Assembly (NCBI RefSeq): GCF_947623445.1
Contig: NC_135240.1
Coordinates: 10,354,001-10,418,000, forward strand
DNA: 64,000 nucleotides
Direction of reading: 5' to 3'
DNA from: Clavelina lepadiformis
Taxonomy: Eukaryota > Chordata > Ascidiacea > Aplousobranchia > Clavelinidae
The first letter of the stretch is position 1. Each line of letters begins with the position of its first letter. The position numbers were made by a program, and so were the translations under genes. The notes under the pieces were generated by a model. It searched no databases. It was not told the origin of the DNA and saw only the letters and a program-made list of their open reading frames with translations. Shown here in pieces: positions 37,167 through 58,100 of the stretch.

Positions 37167-39705
37167 ATCTACATCAGGCATGAACAACTCAAAACAGTAC
37201 GCGGGCCGTTTCAGGGAAAAAATATTTTTCGCGGGCCGCATGCTAACGTTGTTGTAACTAACGTGTAGCCTACTTTATATAATGTGACCGTTAAATAAGA
37301 GATATCGTTGAGAAGATGGTTACTGTCAAGAGACGGTTGCCTTTCGCAATACAGTATCTAGTTTTTAACGCTTATCGGCGGTAAAGCATCGGATTCGTTG
37401 ATTGTGTCACTGTAACCATGGAGAAACGTTTATTATTGTTTTGTTCTATTTATCTCTCATAAGAGCTTGTAACTATGTTTCGACGGTTTTATAACAAAAG
37501 TAACCCCTCGACGGTGACAAACAAAAACAAATCCAACGAAGTATAAATTCCTAACAATAACAAGAAATCTATATACAAGACAAATATCAAAAAATGAAAT
37601 TTAATGAGAAACGTTACATCTTTTGTTCGCAACAAGCAAGTCATAATTAGGCGAGATGCTGGAAGTTGATATTTTTAGGATATCTTCCAAATGTCCATCA
37701 GTAAGCAAGGATCGTTGCTTACTCTTGTTATAGTTCATTACTGAGAACGTTTGCTCACATATATATGTGCTTCCAAATAAGCTGAAAATTTGTTTTGCCA
37801 TGGTAAGCAAATTTTTAAACTTTTCTTTGGGCAAAGACTTGTAAAATTCTTGCAAACTGCTTTCTCCATATTTTGTTTTGTACAAAGATGAAGTTTGCAA
37901 ATCAATGACCTCCATTTGTAAATGTGGAGGTGCTTCTTCCGGCTCTATTGAAAATGGATTTTCAATGATTTTTAGCTGTAGTTTTTCTTCACTGGAAAGA
38001 GAAAGCCTGCTGTTAAATTCTTCAATCAGAAATTTGATTTGTTGAGCATATTTGATTCCTACTGCTGAATGCCTCTCTTGCAAAATATGCTGTGAACAGG
38101 TTGGAAAATGTACCAATATTCCATTTAAAAGCTGATTTTTGAAAAGTCCTAACTTTGCTTTGAACCCGTTTACCGCAGCAAAAAGATCGAAAATCAGCTG
38201 TCCTTTTCCTTGAAGCTTCATATTGAGGTCGTTCAAATGTGAAGTAATGTCGCAAAGAAAAAATAAATCTTCATTCCAAGACAAATCGTCTAGCTCGGAA
38301 AACTTTTTTGGCTCCGTTTCCAAAAATTTCTTTATCTCGTCTTTCAAAGCAATGAACCGTTTTAGTACTTTTCCTCGACTTAGCCACCTTACATCGGTGT
38401 GGTACACTACGTCACCATATTCTGCACCAGTTTCTTCAAGAAACGATTTAAATAAGCGATGCTTTACTTTCCTAGTCCGAATGTAGTTTACAATCGAAAC
38501 TGCGACCGACATCACATGATCAAATTTTAAAACCTTGCTGCATAAAACCTGTTGGTGTATGATGCAGTGGTGAGCAATTATCTTTCTACCAATAACCTCC
38601 TGTAGCAAAGACATCGCTCCTTTCGTCTTTCCGCACATTGCTGGAGCACCGTCAGTGCACATTCCAACCAGTTTTTTAAAATCAGCGGATAGTTTTGTAG
38701 TAATGCAATCAACAATTTCGCCGCAGATGTGTTTTCCAGTGGTACGACCTTTCATAGACTGCATACCAGCAAGGTTCTCAGACACGTTAAAATTATCGTC
38801 AATGCCTCTTATAAACACCAAAAGCTGTGCTGTATCAGCACAGTCCGTACTTTCATCCACAGCCAAAGAATAAGAATGAAATTCATTTACTTTTTGTTGT
38901 AGTTGATTTGTTAAGTTTGCCGCAATATCTTCAACTCTTCGTTGCACAGTTGTACGTGAAAGACTAACGCTTCGAAATTTCTCGATCTCTCTCGGGCAAA
39001 TCCTAGAAACTGCACGCAACATGCATTTTTTAACGAATTCTCCCTCAGTGAAACTTTTTCCTGCAGCAGCAATATCCGTTGATATTTCGTAGCTAACTCT
39101 GGTAGCGGTAACATTTACCGGACGCTTAAAAAAATTTCGTTCCGAGCAAAGATTCTTAAGTAAACTGTCTGCTTTAAGGTTCCTTTCAGTAGCATCTAAT
39201 TCAGCTAGGTTCGGGTGATTCGATTCAAAATGGCGTCTCAGATTATACTCCTTTGGGACTGCAACCACATTTCGGCAAACAAGACACAGTATTTTCGAGT
39301 TTGTTTCTGTAAATAAGTATTTACTTGTCCATTCTCGGTTAAAGATTCTGCCCTCATTTTCAATCTTCCTTCTCTTGTTTTCAGTCATAACGCGATTACG
39401 GCCTTACGGGGTACTGTATATTTCACAAAATGCTGACAACTCAACCAACAGTAAAATCCTGATTTACACTAACACCTGCGGTACCAGACACTACGTTTTG
39501 AAAATGTTCATCCGCGCTCGTGTTCTCTATAGATATCTTATATGTAATAACTATGGTTATTATATATAAGATATCTATGGTGCTCTCTCGCTTTGTGCAG
39601 AAACAAGCAACAAAGGTTGGATTGTTCTTGTAAAATTTTTCAGCAAAAATGAGCGAAATCACGGAATATCTCGCGGGCCGCATGTTGTGCATGCCTGATC
39701 TACAT
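37167..39705 (-). mobile_element. complete hAT transposon with intact transposase
   Basis: The element is 37175-39697 (2523 bp). Termini CAGGCATGAACAAC and, inverted, CAGGCATGCACAAC. Both sides carry the identical 8-mer ATCTACAT (37167-37174 and 39698-39705), a perfect hAT target duplication. CGCGGGCCG words recur just inside both ends. It carries one long minus-strand transposase frame. It lies inside the TA-flanked element and is therefore younger. Perfect duplication plus an intact frame suggest a recent insertion. Confidence 0.93.
37601..39388 (-). CDS. hAT transposase, Charlie/GTF2IRD2-like, 595 aa
   Basis: Single uninterrupted frame of 595 residues, the only long minus-strand gene in the nested hAT element. 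N-terminal BED-type zinc finger region: W...YLFTE..SKILCLVCRNVV and RRHFESNHP (C-x2-C ... H-x4-H), about residues 20-70. The RNase-H-like core follows: LAVDESTDCADTAQLLVFIR (catalytic Asp region, about 173-192), MCTDGAPAMCGKTKGA (second Asp), HHCIIHQQVLCSK (hAT insertion-domain start), YHTDVRWLSRGKVLKRF, and the C-terminal dimerisation part SLFGSTYICEQTFSVMNYNK. These are hAT transposase hallmarks. The closest domesticated relatives I know are the C-terminal region of GTF2IRD2 and ZBED5/FAM200-type genes. It reads as functional, although activity cannot be shown from sequence. Confidence 0.92.
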   Translation of the reverse strand: MTENKRRKIENEGRIFNREWTSKYLFTETNSKILCLVCRNVVAVPKEYNLRRHFESNHPNLAELDATERNLKADSLLKNLCSERNFFKRPVNVTATRVSYEISTDIAAAGKSFTEGEFVKKCMLRAVSRICPREIEKFRSVSLSRTTVQRRVEDIAANLTNQLQQKVNEFHSYSLAVDESTDCADTAQLLVFIRGIDDNFNVSENLAGMQSMKGRTTGKHICGEIVDCITTKLSADFKKLVGMCTDGAPAMCGKTKGAMSLLQEVIGRKIIAHHCIIHQQVLCSKVLKFDHVMSVAVSIVNYIRTRKVKHRLFKSFLEETGAEYGDVVYHTDVRWLSRGKVLKRFIALKDEIKKFLETEPKKFSELDDLSWNEDLFFLCDITSHLNDLNMKLQGKGQLIFDLFAAVNGFKAKLGLFKNQLLNGILVHFPTCSQHILQERHSAVGIKYAQQIKFLIEEFNSRLSLSSEEKLQLKIIENPFSIEPEEAPPHLQMEVIDLQTSSLYKTKYGESSLQEFYKSLPKEKFKNLLTMAKQIFSLFGSTYICEQTFSVMNYNKSKQRSLLTDGHLEDILKISTSSISPNYDLLVANKRCNVSH

Positions 39706-41234
39706 CATATTTTAGTATGATTGTACTCCAGTACTTCAATTTTGATTGCTGTTAACCTTTCATTCTATTCTATGTTGTCTTTTTTTACCCCAAAACTACA
39801 CAATGTGTTGGGGCAAAAAAAGACAGTTGTTTTTATTTTCCCTGTGCTTGTTTTTTTCTTTAATACCCCATCTTTAATAACTTTCATTTTAAAACGATTT
39901 TGGTTGCTATAAGGAATTAAACTAGCATTTTAATGTTTTACTTGCATTGTCTCAGTTTCCTGATCTCTAGTAAATACATTAATCCTAATGTAGTGATGAT
40001 TCATTTGAAATTAAGTTAAGCGAGTGAAGTTAAGCGTGAAGTTTCACTCTCCAATCATTTTGTGTTGTTCTTTGTAGTTAATTGATTTATGTACCATTCC
40101 ACTTTGTTGAACTCCTGCCTAATAGCCATTCAAAAGCTTAACCTTCTTGTAAGCATTTACCAGTTTCAGAAGTTTCTGTTCAGTGTTAGTTTAACCAGTC
40201 CTGGTAGCATTGTGTTTCTCCAAAAGATGAAGAAGGCAATCCAATTTTGGAAAAGACCAGTCCACAGGAAACTGAATGGTCAAGTAATGTGGAAGAAATG
40301 CCATCCACCTCATCAATCTGCAACATTTAAGCTGTTTCCACACCGTCGACGAGCACCACAGTATAATCACGGATCAGAACAACAAAGGACATCATCAATG
40401 AGTTGCAACTTCACGCTCCCGAAGGGATGAAGTATGAAATACGGCTTGTGTCAAAAGATGAATCGGTTTCGATAGAAAGTGTGTTAAAATCAAGGGGACG
40501 ACAAACAAATGACAAGAAGAAAAAGAGTGAAGATGAATGGAAGCATTTTAACAAATGAAGAATTTAACGAGCAAGTTGAAAACTTTGAAGCAAATGGAAC
40601 AATTGCAAAAAAGAGAAAAGCTGGGAGAAGGAAAAGGAACGCAGACGAAGATGAAGAAATAAATTCACTGGACCTGGAGGAGGAGGAAGAAATAGAAAGA
40701 AGGATGGAGCGAGAAATTCAAAGACAAATGGATGAAGACATGAGGAGAGTAGATACAGAGGATGAGATGGTAGAAGAGTCTGACGATGAATCTGAAGAAA
40801 TGAATGACGAAACAAGAGAAGACACAGTTGTTAGAATGGAAGATGTAGAGGAAGAGAGAAGAGATGTAACTGAAGTGTAAATGAACAGAAGAAAGAAAGG
40901 AGAACAATTAAATTGGAAATAAACAAAAAGCAAGTTGAAAAGTACTTTGCAGTGTTTTGGGAGAAGCCAAAAACATATTATTGGGGAAAACTTCTGAAGG
41001 TCTTCAGAGACGAGATTGATGGAAAAATTGAGCAAGCTGAATTTAAGTTTTGAGACAAGAAATCAACTTCAGAAGATGCAGTGTATTGGGACTGGCCAAC
41101 AAAGGAGGACATAGATATAGTCAACGTTGAAAATTGTTTTTGGGGTCCTTCAACCGCAGTGTTAACTTCTGTCGGACGTGCAAAATCATATTTTGGTTTT
41201 GCCGAAGAAGAGGAAGTGAAAGAAAAATTTGTGT

Positions 41235-42175
41235 TCCTAAGCCATAGGTGTCAAACTCCCGGCCCGCGGGCCACATCCGGCCCACTTTACAATAAAATTT
41301 GGCCCGCAATGTTATTTTATACATTGAACTATTTCCGGCCCGCGAGATTATTTTACAGTATAAGTTACTTTATTCAAGCAAGAAACATGATTTTAACAAA
41401 TCTCACAATACAGTGTAATGAAATGATTGTTTATCGTTCCTTAGCCTGTAAGGACGATCACTTCAATTACAAAGTTTGTCTGTAGAATTGTTGTCTGTCC
41501 TCGAAGTGAAATGAGTCTCAGGTCGTTGTTTCGCTTCTCTTAATCTTAGAATCAATTGTACACCTCGACAACTATTTAAAGTGTTTATATTGTTTCTTGT
41601 TTAAACGATTACATTAAATAAGACATTGGGACAGCTACATAATAAAGTCGACCACTTTCTATGGTTAACTTCGTAGACTGTGACGCAACGAATAGCTGTA
41701 AATGAAAGAATAACTCACGTCACGAATTATAACTATACACCGGAAGTCATGCATAGGCGACACGTAACGCAATGCTTTGCCGATTTTCGTAGTCTATGCG
41801 GCATTCGATTTGCAAACAATTTTATAAAATCATCACAACAGCATCACAGCAGTTGCCCCATCATACGATAGAATAAATCGATTTATTCTAACACTAGTAA
41901 TCTCGGCTGCTTTTTTCATTATTATTTGTTAATTTTTTAATGCTTTTGCAAGGAGAGGAATGAAACATAATGATGTAAGAGAAGAATAATCAAAAATAGC
42001 CCAGTCAAAAATAGTCAAAAACATCAAAAATTTGGTGTTGTTTCGCTGCCTGTTCCAATTCTTGTACTCGTGTCACGAAACGTTTAATCAAGTTTTGTCC
42101 TTTCGGCTCGCGGGGTTAAATAAGTTTTCAGTTTTGGCCCTTGGTGCGATTGAGTTTGACACCCCTGTCCTAAGC
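41235..42175. mobile_element. 925-bp non-autonomous hAT element with perfect target duplication
   Basis: The element is 41243-42167. Ends CATAGGTGTCAAACTC and, inverted, CAGGGGTGTCAAACTC, followed inside by CCGGCCCGCGGGCC. Flanking 8-mers TCCTAAGC (41235-41242, 42168-42175) are identical. No transposase frame. A 22-bp perfect palindrome sits at 41869-41890 (AGAATAAATCGATTTATTCT with one more pair). It lies in the coding remnant of the TA-flanked element, so it also inserted later. Confidence 0.9.
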
Positions 42176-43195
42176 AAATATGGACTTCATAATGCATAAA
42201 TTTCTTTGTTTGTTTGAACAAGATGTTACAGTTTCATCCTCATCTGTATATATTGCTATTTCTTCTGCTTTGTGTTGCTTTTAATAAACAAAATTTGCTG
42301 TCAAAATTGATTGTTTTTTTTTACCCAGTGCATGGTTTTTATTGCCCCAAACACTGGGGAAAAAAAAACAACACAAAATATTCGATAAAAATAAAAAGAA
42401 TAAACATAATGCTCCAATTTTTTGGATACATCAATGGAGTATTAATATTTATCAATAGAGGGTAAAACTTGACTTTTTGGCCCATTTTTTAGCGAGAAAA
42501 TCAAAAGTTTGTCAATTTTGCATTTTTTTGCCCCACTTGACTATACCATAACTTTCAAATTATTTTCATAAATTAGACATCTGTATCGACATTAGTGGTG
42601 CTCACCTTTAACAAAAGTTCATTTGGATCTTCATGGAAGTACTTACAGAGCATAATTACTACACCAATTATATCTACATCTGTATCTGCATCAACTTTTT
42701 CTTTTGCCAAATTGATATCAAAGATAATTCTATGCAAATCTGCATTTTTAGCTGTTGTGTTTGCATGAACTGCAACAATCGCTGCAGTTGATTTTGAACA
42801 ATAATTTGAAACTGATCTGAGGAAACTTGGGTAAGCCTCTTGTAATGTACCATCATCCCGACTTTTCCGAAAAGTATAGGCCCCTCTTCTTTCAATTTGT
42901 AAATGTCAAGCTTATTTTCATTGATTACTTTCCGTAGATGCGCATTACTATGAATGTAGATCAATAGCTTGCGCCGTTTGATTGGCTGAAGTATGCTTAA
43001 GTTTTCCTCTTTTAGAAAAGAAAGATCAGTTAAAGTTTCCACACCAAGACTTGCAACGGTGGACAGTAACTTGCTTTTATGTATAAAATGAATATTTGGC
43101 AATGCTTCACTAATGAATCTGTCATTTTCACTGCCACTAAGGTCTTCCGCAGGTGATTCCATATTACAGTAAAACAATTTAAAAAACCTAATCAT

Positions 43196-45155
43196 ATCTC
43201 ATATAACGTAAAATGTACATACACTAATCATGAAAATAGTCGTAACGTAAAATGAAAACAAATATTATCATCAATCAATCATTTATATTAGTAAATTTTT
43301 CAAAGTAACTTAATGACAGTGAGTTTTGTTTCGCAAATAAAACAATAAATGGTATGCCATAATTTCAATGTACAACAAAACCACTAAGGAGGCAGCAAAC
43401 ACTTAAAATTAAAGATTTCTCTGATTTTGTTAGACTCTTACGTCTGGCCTAGCAGTTAGCATGCTTTAATGTCCCACGTTGCGTGCAGAATTAGGCTAAA
43501 AAATGGCATGAAAGTAGGACAAATTAGGTAGCCGATTTTAGGCCAATAATTCTAGATTTTTCGCCTAGTATGTTAAACAAGTTTTATTCATGTTTTTTGA
43601 TTGCATTTTACGAAATGGTAGTCCAAAGCATACTAAATTGACAAGCAAAATTTCAGAGAGTCCCATGCAAGATTTTTCTAGTAGGCCTATAGGCCTAACT
43701 AGTCTTTTAATAAATTCACTGTATAATAAAACAAACAAATATTGCATGGTATGTTTTGGTGTTTGAAGCCTCCTTAAATATACACCTGTTGTGTATAATT
43801 CACTAATTGGTAGTGCTTAAGCAGATGTGAAATGCTCAAATAACCGCATGTTTTAAAATGAGAAACCTTTATCTATTGACCTTGTAAGCATTCAGTGGAA
43901 AATAGTCAGTCAAATTACAAGATTTAGAGCAACAAAGTTCTCCTAATGGTTTTACAACTTCGTTTATTCCTAAGTTGGGTACAAGTATACAACCTCATAT
44001 AGCCTAACCTAGTCCTGTTATTAGATACAATGCAGTTTGCATCAAACCTGACCAAACCCAAAGCAGAACTCATAGACGCATGCCACGTGCTGCGTGCAGC
44101 AGTAGTTTTCAGAGAAAGAACATAAAAATCTAAACATTTTTTTCTGAAGAATTGGAAATATCATACTTTGGAAAAAGGGAAACAAAAATTAACTTTAAAC
44201 GTTAATTTAATTCAAAAAATAGTTATTTATACAATTTTATAGAGTTTCACCAAGACTATAAACCTGTGGAAGCATTTCATGGTACGTTTAGGTCTATGGG
44301 TTACATACAAAATATGAATTACATATCTTTTTGATATATTTCATTCCAGGACAAAAATAGAATAAATAAGTTAATATACAAATTAACCTTAAAGAAATTT
44401 TTAAAAGAACGTCAAGGATTTGCAAAAAGTGGTTGTAGTTTGGGTAGAAATTTTTTTCATTATCGTTTTGTTTTTCGATCTTATAAATCACAATAAGCCT
44501 AGTATTACAGCCCTATTGACAGAAATAGAGCCCACATTTGTATTTGCTTTACTCTATTGAAATACTGTATTTTTTTTATCAATTTTAATTTTTATTCTTA
44601 GTGTAATGTTACATAAGTTTACCATAAAATTGCAAACAAATATATGTTTTATGGTTATACATAAAACAAAATCAAAAAACAAAAAATGTTTTGTAAATTC
44701 TGAAGTGTGTTAGTAAAAAAACACATAATTATCTGTCACAAACATCTACATATGTTTTTATGTAAAATAAAATAAAATTGTATGCAATTTTAAGGTTATT
44801 TTTTACAGTGTACAGTAAAAAGTGTTTCGTAGGATAGGCTACAAGAAACTATATCCAGTCTAATAAAGAGCTATATATATGAAGTACGGCAATCAGTGAT
44901 TTTGAAGTTTTCAATACTATCGATTGGTTCTGCGATCTACAAACTTTTTTAATTAAAAGTAGTATTTTTAATTTCGTTGCGTTGTTCTAATCACAGGCAT
45001 AAGTCTGCTCCTTCATGTATTAGCAGTAGAGAAAAGCACGGTGTGTATAAAACAAAAGTTAGAGGACAAGGTGAACCGTATCAAATACAGTCAGTGTCAC
45101 GGAAAATGTGGCATAAAATGTAAAGATAAATATATTGTTTTGGTTATCCTGAAAA
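43196..45155. other. intergenic between SAM-like gene and TMC
   Basis: About 2 kb, AT-rich, with two adjacent TAGGCCTA octamers at 43682 and 43690. It should contain the two divergent promoters of the minus-strand SAM-like gene and the TMC gene. No gene, RNA or transposon recognised. Confidence 0.5.
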
Positions 45156-54041
<8,886 letters not shown>

Positions 54042-55107
54042 AGTATTCAGGTCACAGTTTAAACCGAACCACAGTTGATAAGTGTTAGCGATACGTGCTA
54101 AAGGCTACTCTGTGTATGCTATATGTGAGTCATATCGATTTAAACCAAGTGTCGACGTATATTTGTTTTCGGTCATGTGAACAAACGGAATTAATTGCTT
54201 CCTTGAAATAAAATATAAAAGAATGTAACAAATACCACACACTTGCTTTGAATGATTACATCTTGAGTTAATATTTGATACGAGTTTTAACTGTTTGTAC
54301 TTGGCTACTTCTCCTTCACTTAGCATGGGAAACACAAACAACACGTTATTGACTAAAAGTGTATTCAAACAATTTTACCCTTTTTGCTGAGTAATTCTTC
54401 GTGCTTTGTTGAACTGTACTATATTACCGCGATTACCAAAAATATTACGCTGCAATAGTGAAATACGTAGAAAGAATAAGCGTTATAGAAAATAACTAGT
54501 TTTCACTTTACAGAGCTACACATTTTGTCATTTTCCTAGTTTCAGCAATTCCGAATAAAGTATTATTTCCTATAACCATTCAAAATCAAGTAAGAGATGG
54601 ATTACTTAATGCATCGAGTTACTACGGTAAGACAATACGTAGTCTACTACTGTCTAAATGTTATGGTTAATTAATGTACAAATAGCTAGAACAGTTTAAA
54701 AAAGTTTTTCTATGGTTCGGTAATTACCACCTAAAATATGTTGCAAATTAGATGCGCAGCAATGGTGATGTCGTAGAAAATTTTGTATAAAATGTGAAAG
54801 GTTATGCAGTAACAACAAGTAAAAGGCGGGGTTTAACTGAAGCGTAGGAAGAATATGTTGAGTGATGTAAACTCTTCCATGTAATGACACAGTTTTGCCG
54901 TAGTGTTGACAGATAACGTACATAATAATATGGCCTTGAGCAACTGTGCGCCAGCAAAGTTACAAGGTCAGAAAATTAACTTCCAACTTCTAGAAACTTC
55001 CAGTAATGACCAACACAAATTGCTATAAACAGCTAGACTTCGTTCAACATTTGTTTTTATTTCAGGATACAGCAAGTCAAGTGGAGCTTACTCTACACGA
55101 GTCCAAT
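54042..55107. other. TMC to OTOP-E intergenic
   Basis: About 1 kb. TMC poly(A) signal at 54207. A splice acceptor ending at 55065 (TTTTATTTCAG) lies 42 bp before the OTOP-E ATG and implies a 5'-UTR intron or spliced-leader addition. No other gene seen. Confidence 0.5.
54207..54212 (+). terminator. poly(A) signal of TMC
   Basis: AATAAA 166 bp after the TMC stop codon; the first canonical signal. Confidence 0.5.
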
Positions 55108-58100
55108 ATGACAGCAGATGCAGAGACACAAGAAGAAAATAACGAACAACCAAACGCCCAGACAAGTAAGTGTGTAGCCTTACGCTCAGCATACTTATGA
55201 CCAAATGAAAAGCTGACGAAAAATGATCATACCTTTTCTACTTAGTACGTTTGAGCAAGTGTAATATGTAGGCAATTGGGCAAAACTCAACATAGAGAAA
55301 CAGCATGAGCAATTGGCATGTTTAGCCTTTGATCATTGATCGATCTTTCTTGCTTTAGCTTCCTATAAGGATTTCAGCGAAAACAAAAATAAGCATGCTG
55401 ATAAAAGTGGACTAACTAGTACAACGTTTGCCACGAAATCTACATTCGGCCTACGAACTGAGCAACAGATAGATCAGGTGGATGAAAATCACTACGTATT
55501 TAGACGTGGATCCACCCAAATACACGTCCAGTAAGTATTTCAGGTTATAGCCTAACTAATTGGAGATAATGTTTTGGGCTAGGTCCATACAGCTTACCGG
55601 AATAGCTCACCCATTATATCTTATACGATTCCGCCAGGAAGTACTGTGGTACACAAAACCCCACACTAAAAACCTTATCTTTTCGGTTTACTACTCATCA
55701 CGCTTTTTTTCCTTAAAACGATTCGTGATTACGAGACGGCAACAGGATTGCCTTTAGCTTAATAAGCTTAACATTTGTAAAAACGTCATTAGTGGGGGCA
55801 CATACAGTAAGCAGTACCTACTGTATATCACGTATGTATCTGTTACAGTAGCTGCCAAAAGCTTGATAGGTCACGGCCTATAGTAAGTACGGTTTGATGG
55901 GTAGCCTATGCGGTCCAAAGGATACGGTAATTTCACGGACGCAAATGAGTAGGCTAACGGATTTTTTATGCTTGAAGCAATCGTAGTTTATCCAATTCCA
56001 ATGCTTCACGTTGCTAATTTCTTCACATGACACCTAATTGGACATAGGTTAAACTCGTATGACGTACACTTCTGATTTCAGTTGAGTTGACTACTGCGCA
56101 TGGAAAGCAATAGCAGCAGCATACTGTCAAGCAACCTGAATAATAATAATGTATGAAATAAAAAGAGCCTTGATTTTCGTAACAATGAAGGCCAAAAACT
56201 TAGACTTTTGCGATTTTCTTTTGCTCATAACTACCTAACCATGAAGTATTTTTCAAAAATCTTTTTACATAGTGTTCAGCTATTAGTGTTCTTTCAAGTA
56301 AGGTCAACTTGTTTTAGGATTTGCCCCTCACTTCAACGAACGCCTTCAGTATATATAGACCAATAGTAACAGATATAGGCTAATATATTTACTATACAGT
56401 TACGTTTAGGACTTACGCGGCTTCATCTGCCAGTGATGTAATCGACGAGTCGGATGAGGAATCTCTGAAACATTCCTCTATTACCCTGTTTTCAATTCTT
56501 TTGGGGATGCTAATTCTTATCATTACCTTGGTTATCAAACTGTCTTCGTCCATCACAAATAGGGTATAGTAACATGTTTTTGACGCCTTCAAAAGTTACT
56601 CCAGTTTGCAAGTTTGCCTGCCGGTAGACTACTGGCCTGCTATATATGTTACATCATTATTTGACCTTTCTGCAGGTTGACTATTACGTCTCACAAGTAT
56701 ACGTTTTAACTTTATTTGCAATGGGTTTCACGTGGACGTCTTATTACAGCTTTGTTGGATTGCTGAGACATGGTTTACAGTTGAAGTTTTCGAAGAATAA
56801 TCAGAGCAGCAACCGTTGGCTGAAAGGTAACAAAATGTTAATCAAATTCCGTGCAAGAAGTAGGCTATATCCGCGTTGCCCAGCGCTAGTGGTTTTTAAG
56901 CACGTTGTAAGCCTTTTCGGCATGGTCACTTCTTCCTTTTCATTAGCGCATGCTTGTTATAACAACTGGTTAGATGTTTTCGTCCCCACCGCGCTTTTAA
57001 CGAAAATTATAATGATTGATTTAGTGTTACTGTGTAGACTATATGTGTAGTAGGCTACAGGTGCAAAAGCAGGGTGTTGTCAAAGTTCGCACCCGTGCAG
57101 GCTGCAAATCTAAATCTTTTGAGCAGCAAATCATTTTAACGTAGGGGTTGGACATCTATCATTTCCTGGCACCACATGCTCGTGGAACGATACATTGTAC
57201 TAATTGTCATAATTAGCCCTTATTCCTACGGAATTCTCGTGCAGATCTGATGATATTATAATGTTATTTGTGTTCTATTTCGTGTGTTTATCAACAAGCG
57301 TTATACTATATTTTGGCCGTGTTTAGTATACACGACCCGGTTTTGACTACTTCCGAATTACGTCATTCGTACTACAGCGCTTAAAGCGTTAGTTCTGATA
57401 TTGTCAGTCTGATATTGCGAGTCTGTAATTTGCCGTCTACCGAATGAAAGCTTTATTCTGCGTTCTGAAAATAGTAACCGTTTCGTTGAGAACCAATAAT
57501 AAATAATTATTATTATTCAAGACATAGACAGTTTGGTTCTGGTACTGCGATGCTTAACTGGCTATCGGGAGTTAATGAACGCGCTATCAATGAAGTGAGA
57601 ATAGCGAACAATCGATCAAGCAATAATTAATTAACAAATGTTCACAACCCCAACAATACTTACAGTTAGCAGAACATACCGCAAAGTAATCTACCTTAAG
57701 CGCAGAAATTGGTTACAACTGGGTGGTTCGGTAGTTTTGAAAGAAAAGTTTCAATCCCCGCTCACCAACCAGCAGGCTAGGAAAAAAATACTCATTATTT
57801 TATCGATTGGGAGAAATATTATATTCAGTACAACTGAACCAGTGTTCAGTGTTGTTTCATAGCATTACTAACGTGTAACTGCACCTGAAGCCTATATACT
57901 GTGACATCCATAGCCTACATATTTCCGAATTCATTAACTTTACAAGCATACTTATAATTAAAATGAATCATGTATCTCGTGGCCATAATAAAGTATGTAA
58001 ATGTACACCTTTTATTTTATCGTTAAAATTTTATGCAGAAACATGAGTAATATAGCAACTTGCTTTTGCAGGTGTGGTTATTTTGTTTGGATTTGGTATT

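Larger units (their letters stand above)
36880..42545. mobile_element. TA-flanked DNA transposon (Tc1/mariner or pogo type?) carrying two nested hAT elements
   Basis: The left end TAGTCAGTTGGGGCAAAAAA (from 36882) and right end TTTTTTGCCCCACTTGACTA (to 42543) are near-perfect inverted repeats flanked by TA on both sides. Words such as GGGGCAAAAAA recur inside (36918, 39808, and inverted at 39785 and 42341). With the nested hAT elements and their duplications removed, about 2.2 kb remains. The coding remnant on the + strand includes an acidic, Arg/Glu-rich segment (40509-40880) and then YFAVFWEKPKTYYWGKLLKV, WDWPTKED and NCFWGPSTAVLTSV, which resemble C-terminal parts of transposase-associated proteins. 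I see no complete transposase, so the superfamily is inferred from the TA target and size. It sits in intron 1 of the minus-strand SAM-like gene. Confidence 0.65.
35997..43162 (-). pseudogene. SAM-like domain gene of a multi-copy family (SAMD3-like)
   Basis: Minus-strand gene with a SAM-like N-terminus (SLGVETLTDLSFLKEENLSI, then LQPIKRRKLL) starting at 43162 (or 43195). Exons: 43162-42606, 36796-36754, 36429-36267, 36129-35997. Exons 2-4 join in phase with GT-AG ends and read EDEDVPLNPCIVAH, then FYIFVDKKCAFDYINSALEA and YYVFNVRYPEELSATLELLQ, then KARKKGINGKLLYFYNA and a stop. In exon 1 the frame changes by one between the SAM part and RRGAYTFRKSRDDGTLQEAY (near 42880-42930), and no intron fits there. 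Intron 1 holds a 5.7 kb transposon nest and the intron-2 acceptor carries a MITE. So I call it a pseudogene, though a sequence error in exon 1 would make it a gene. The family is multi-copy in fish and invertebrates; its function is unknown to me. Confidence 0.5.

Noticed and set aside
40509-40880. 123-residue Glu/Arg-rich frame as a host gene
   Set aside because: It lies inside the TA-flanked transposon, next to other remnants of the same element. Its low-complexity composition also gives long frames on the opposite strand.
56400-56409. Acceptor at 56399 for OTOP-E exon 3
   Set aside because: It brings an in-frame stop. The AG at 56409 gives the frame conserved in OTOP-D.
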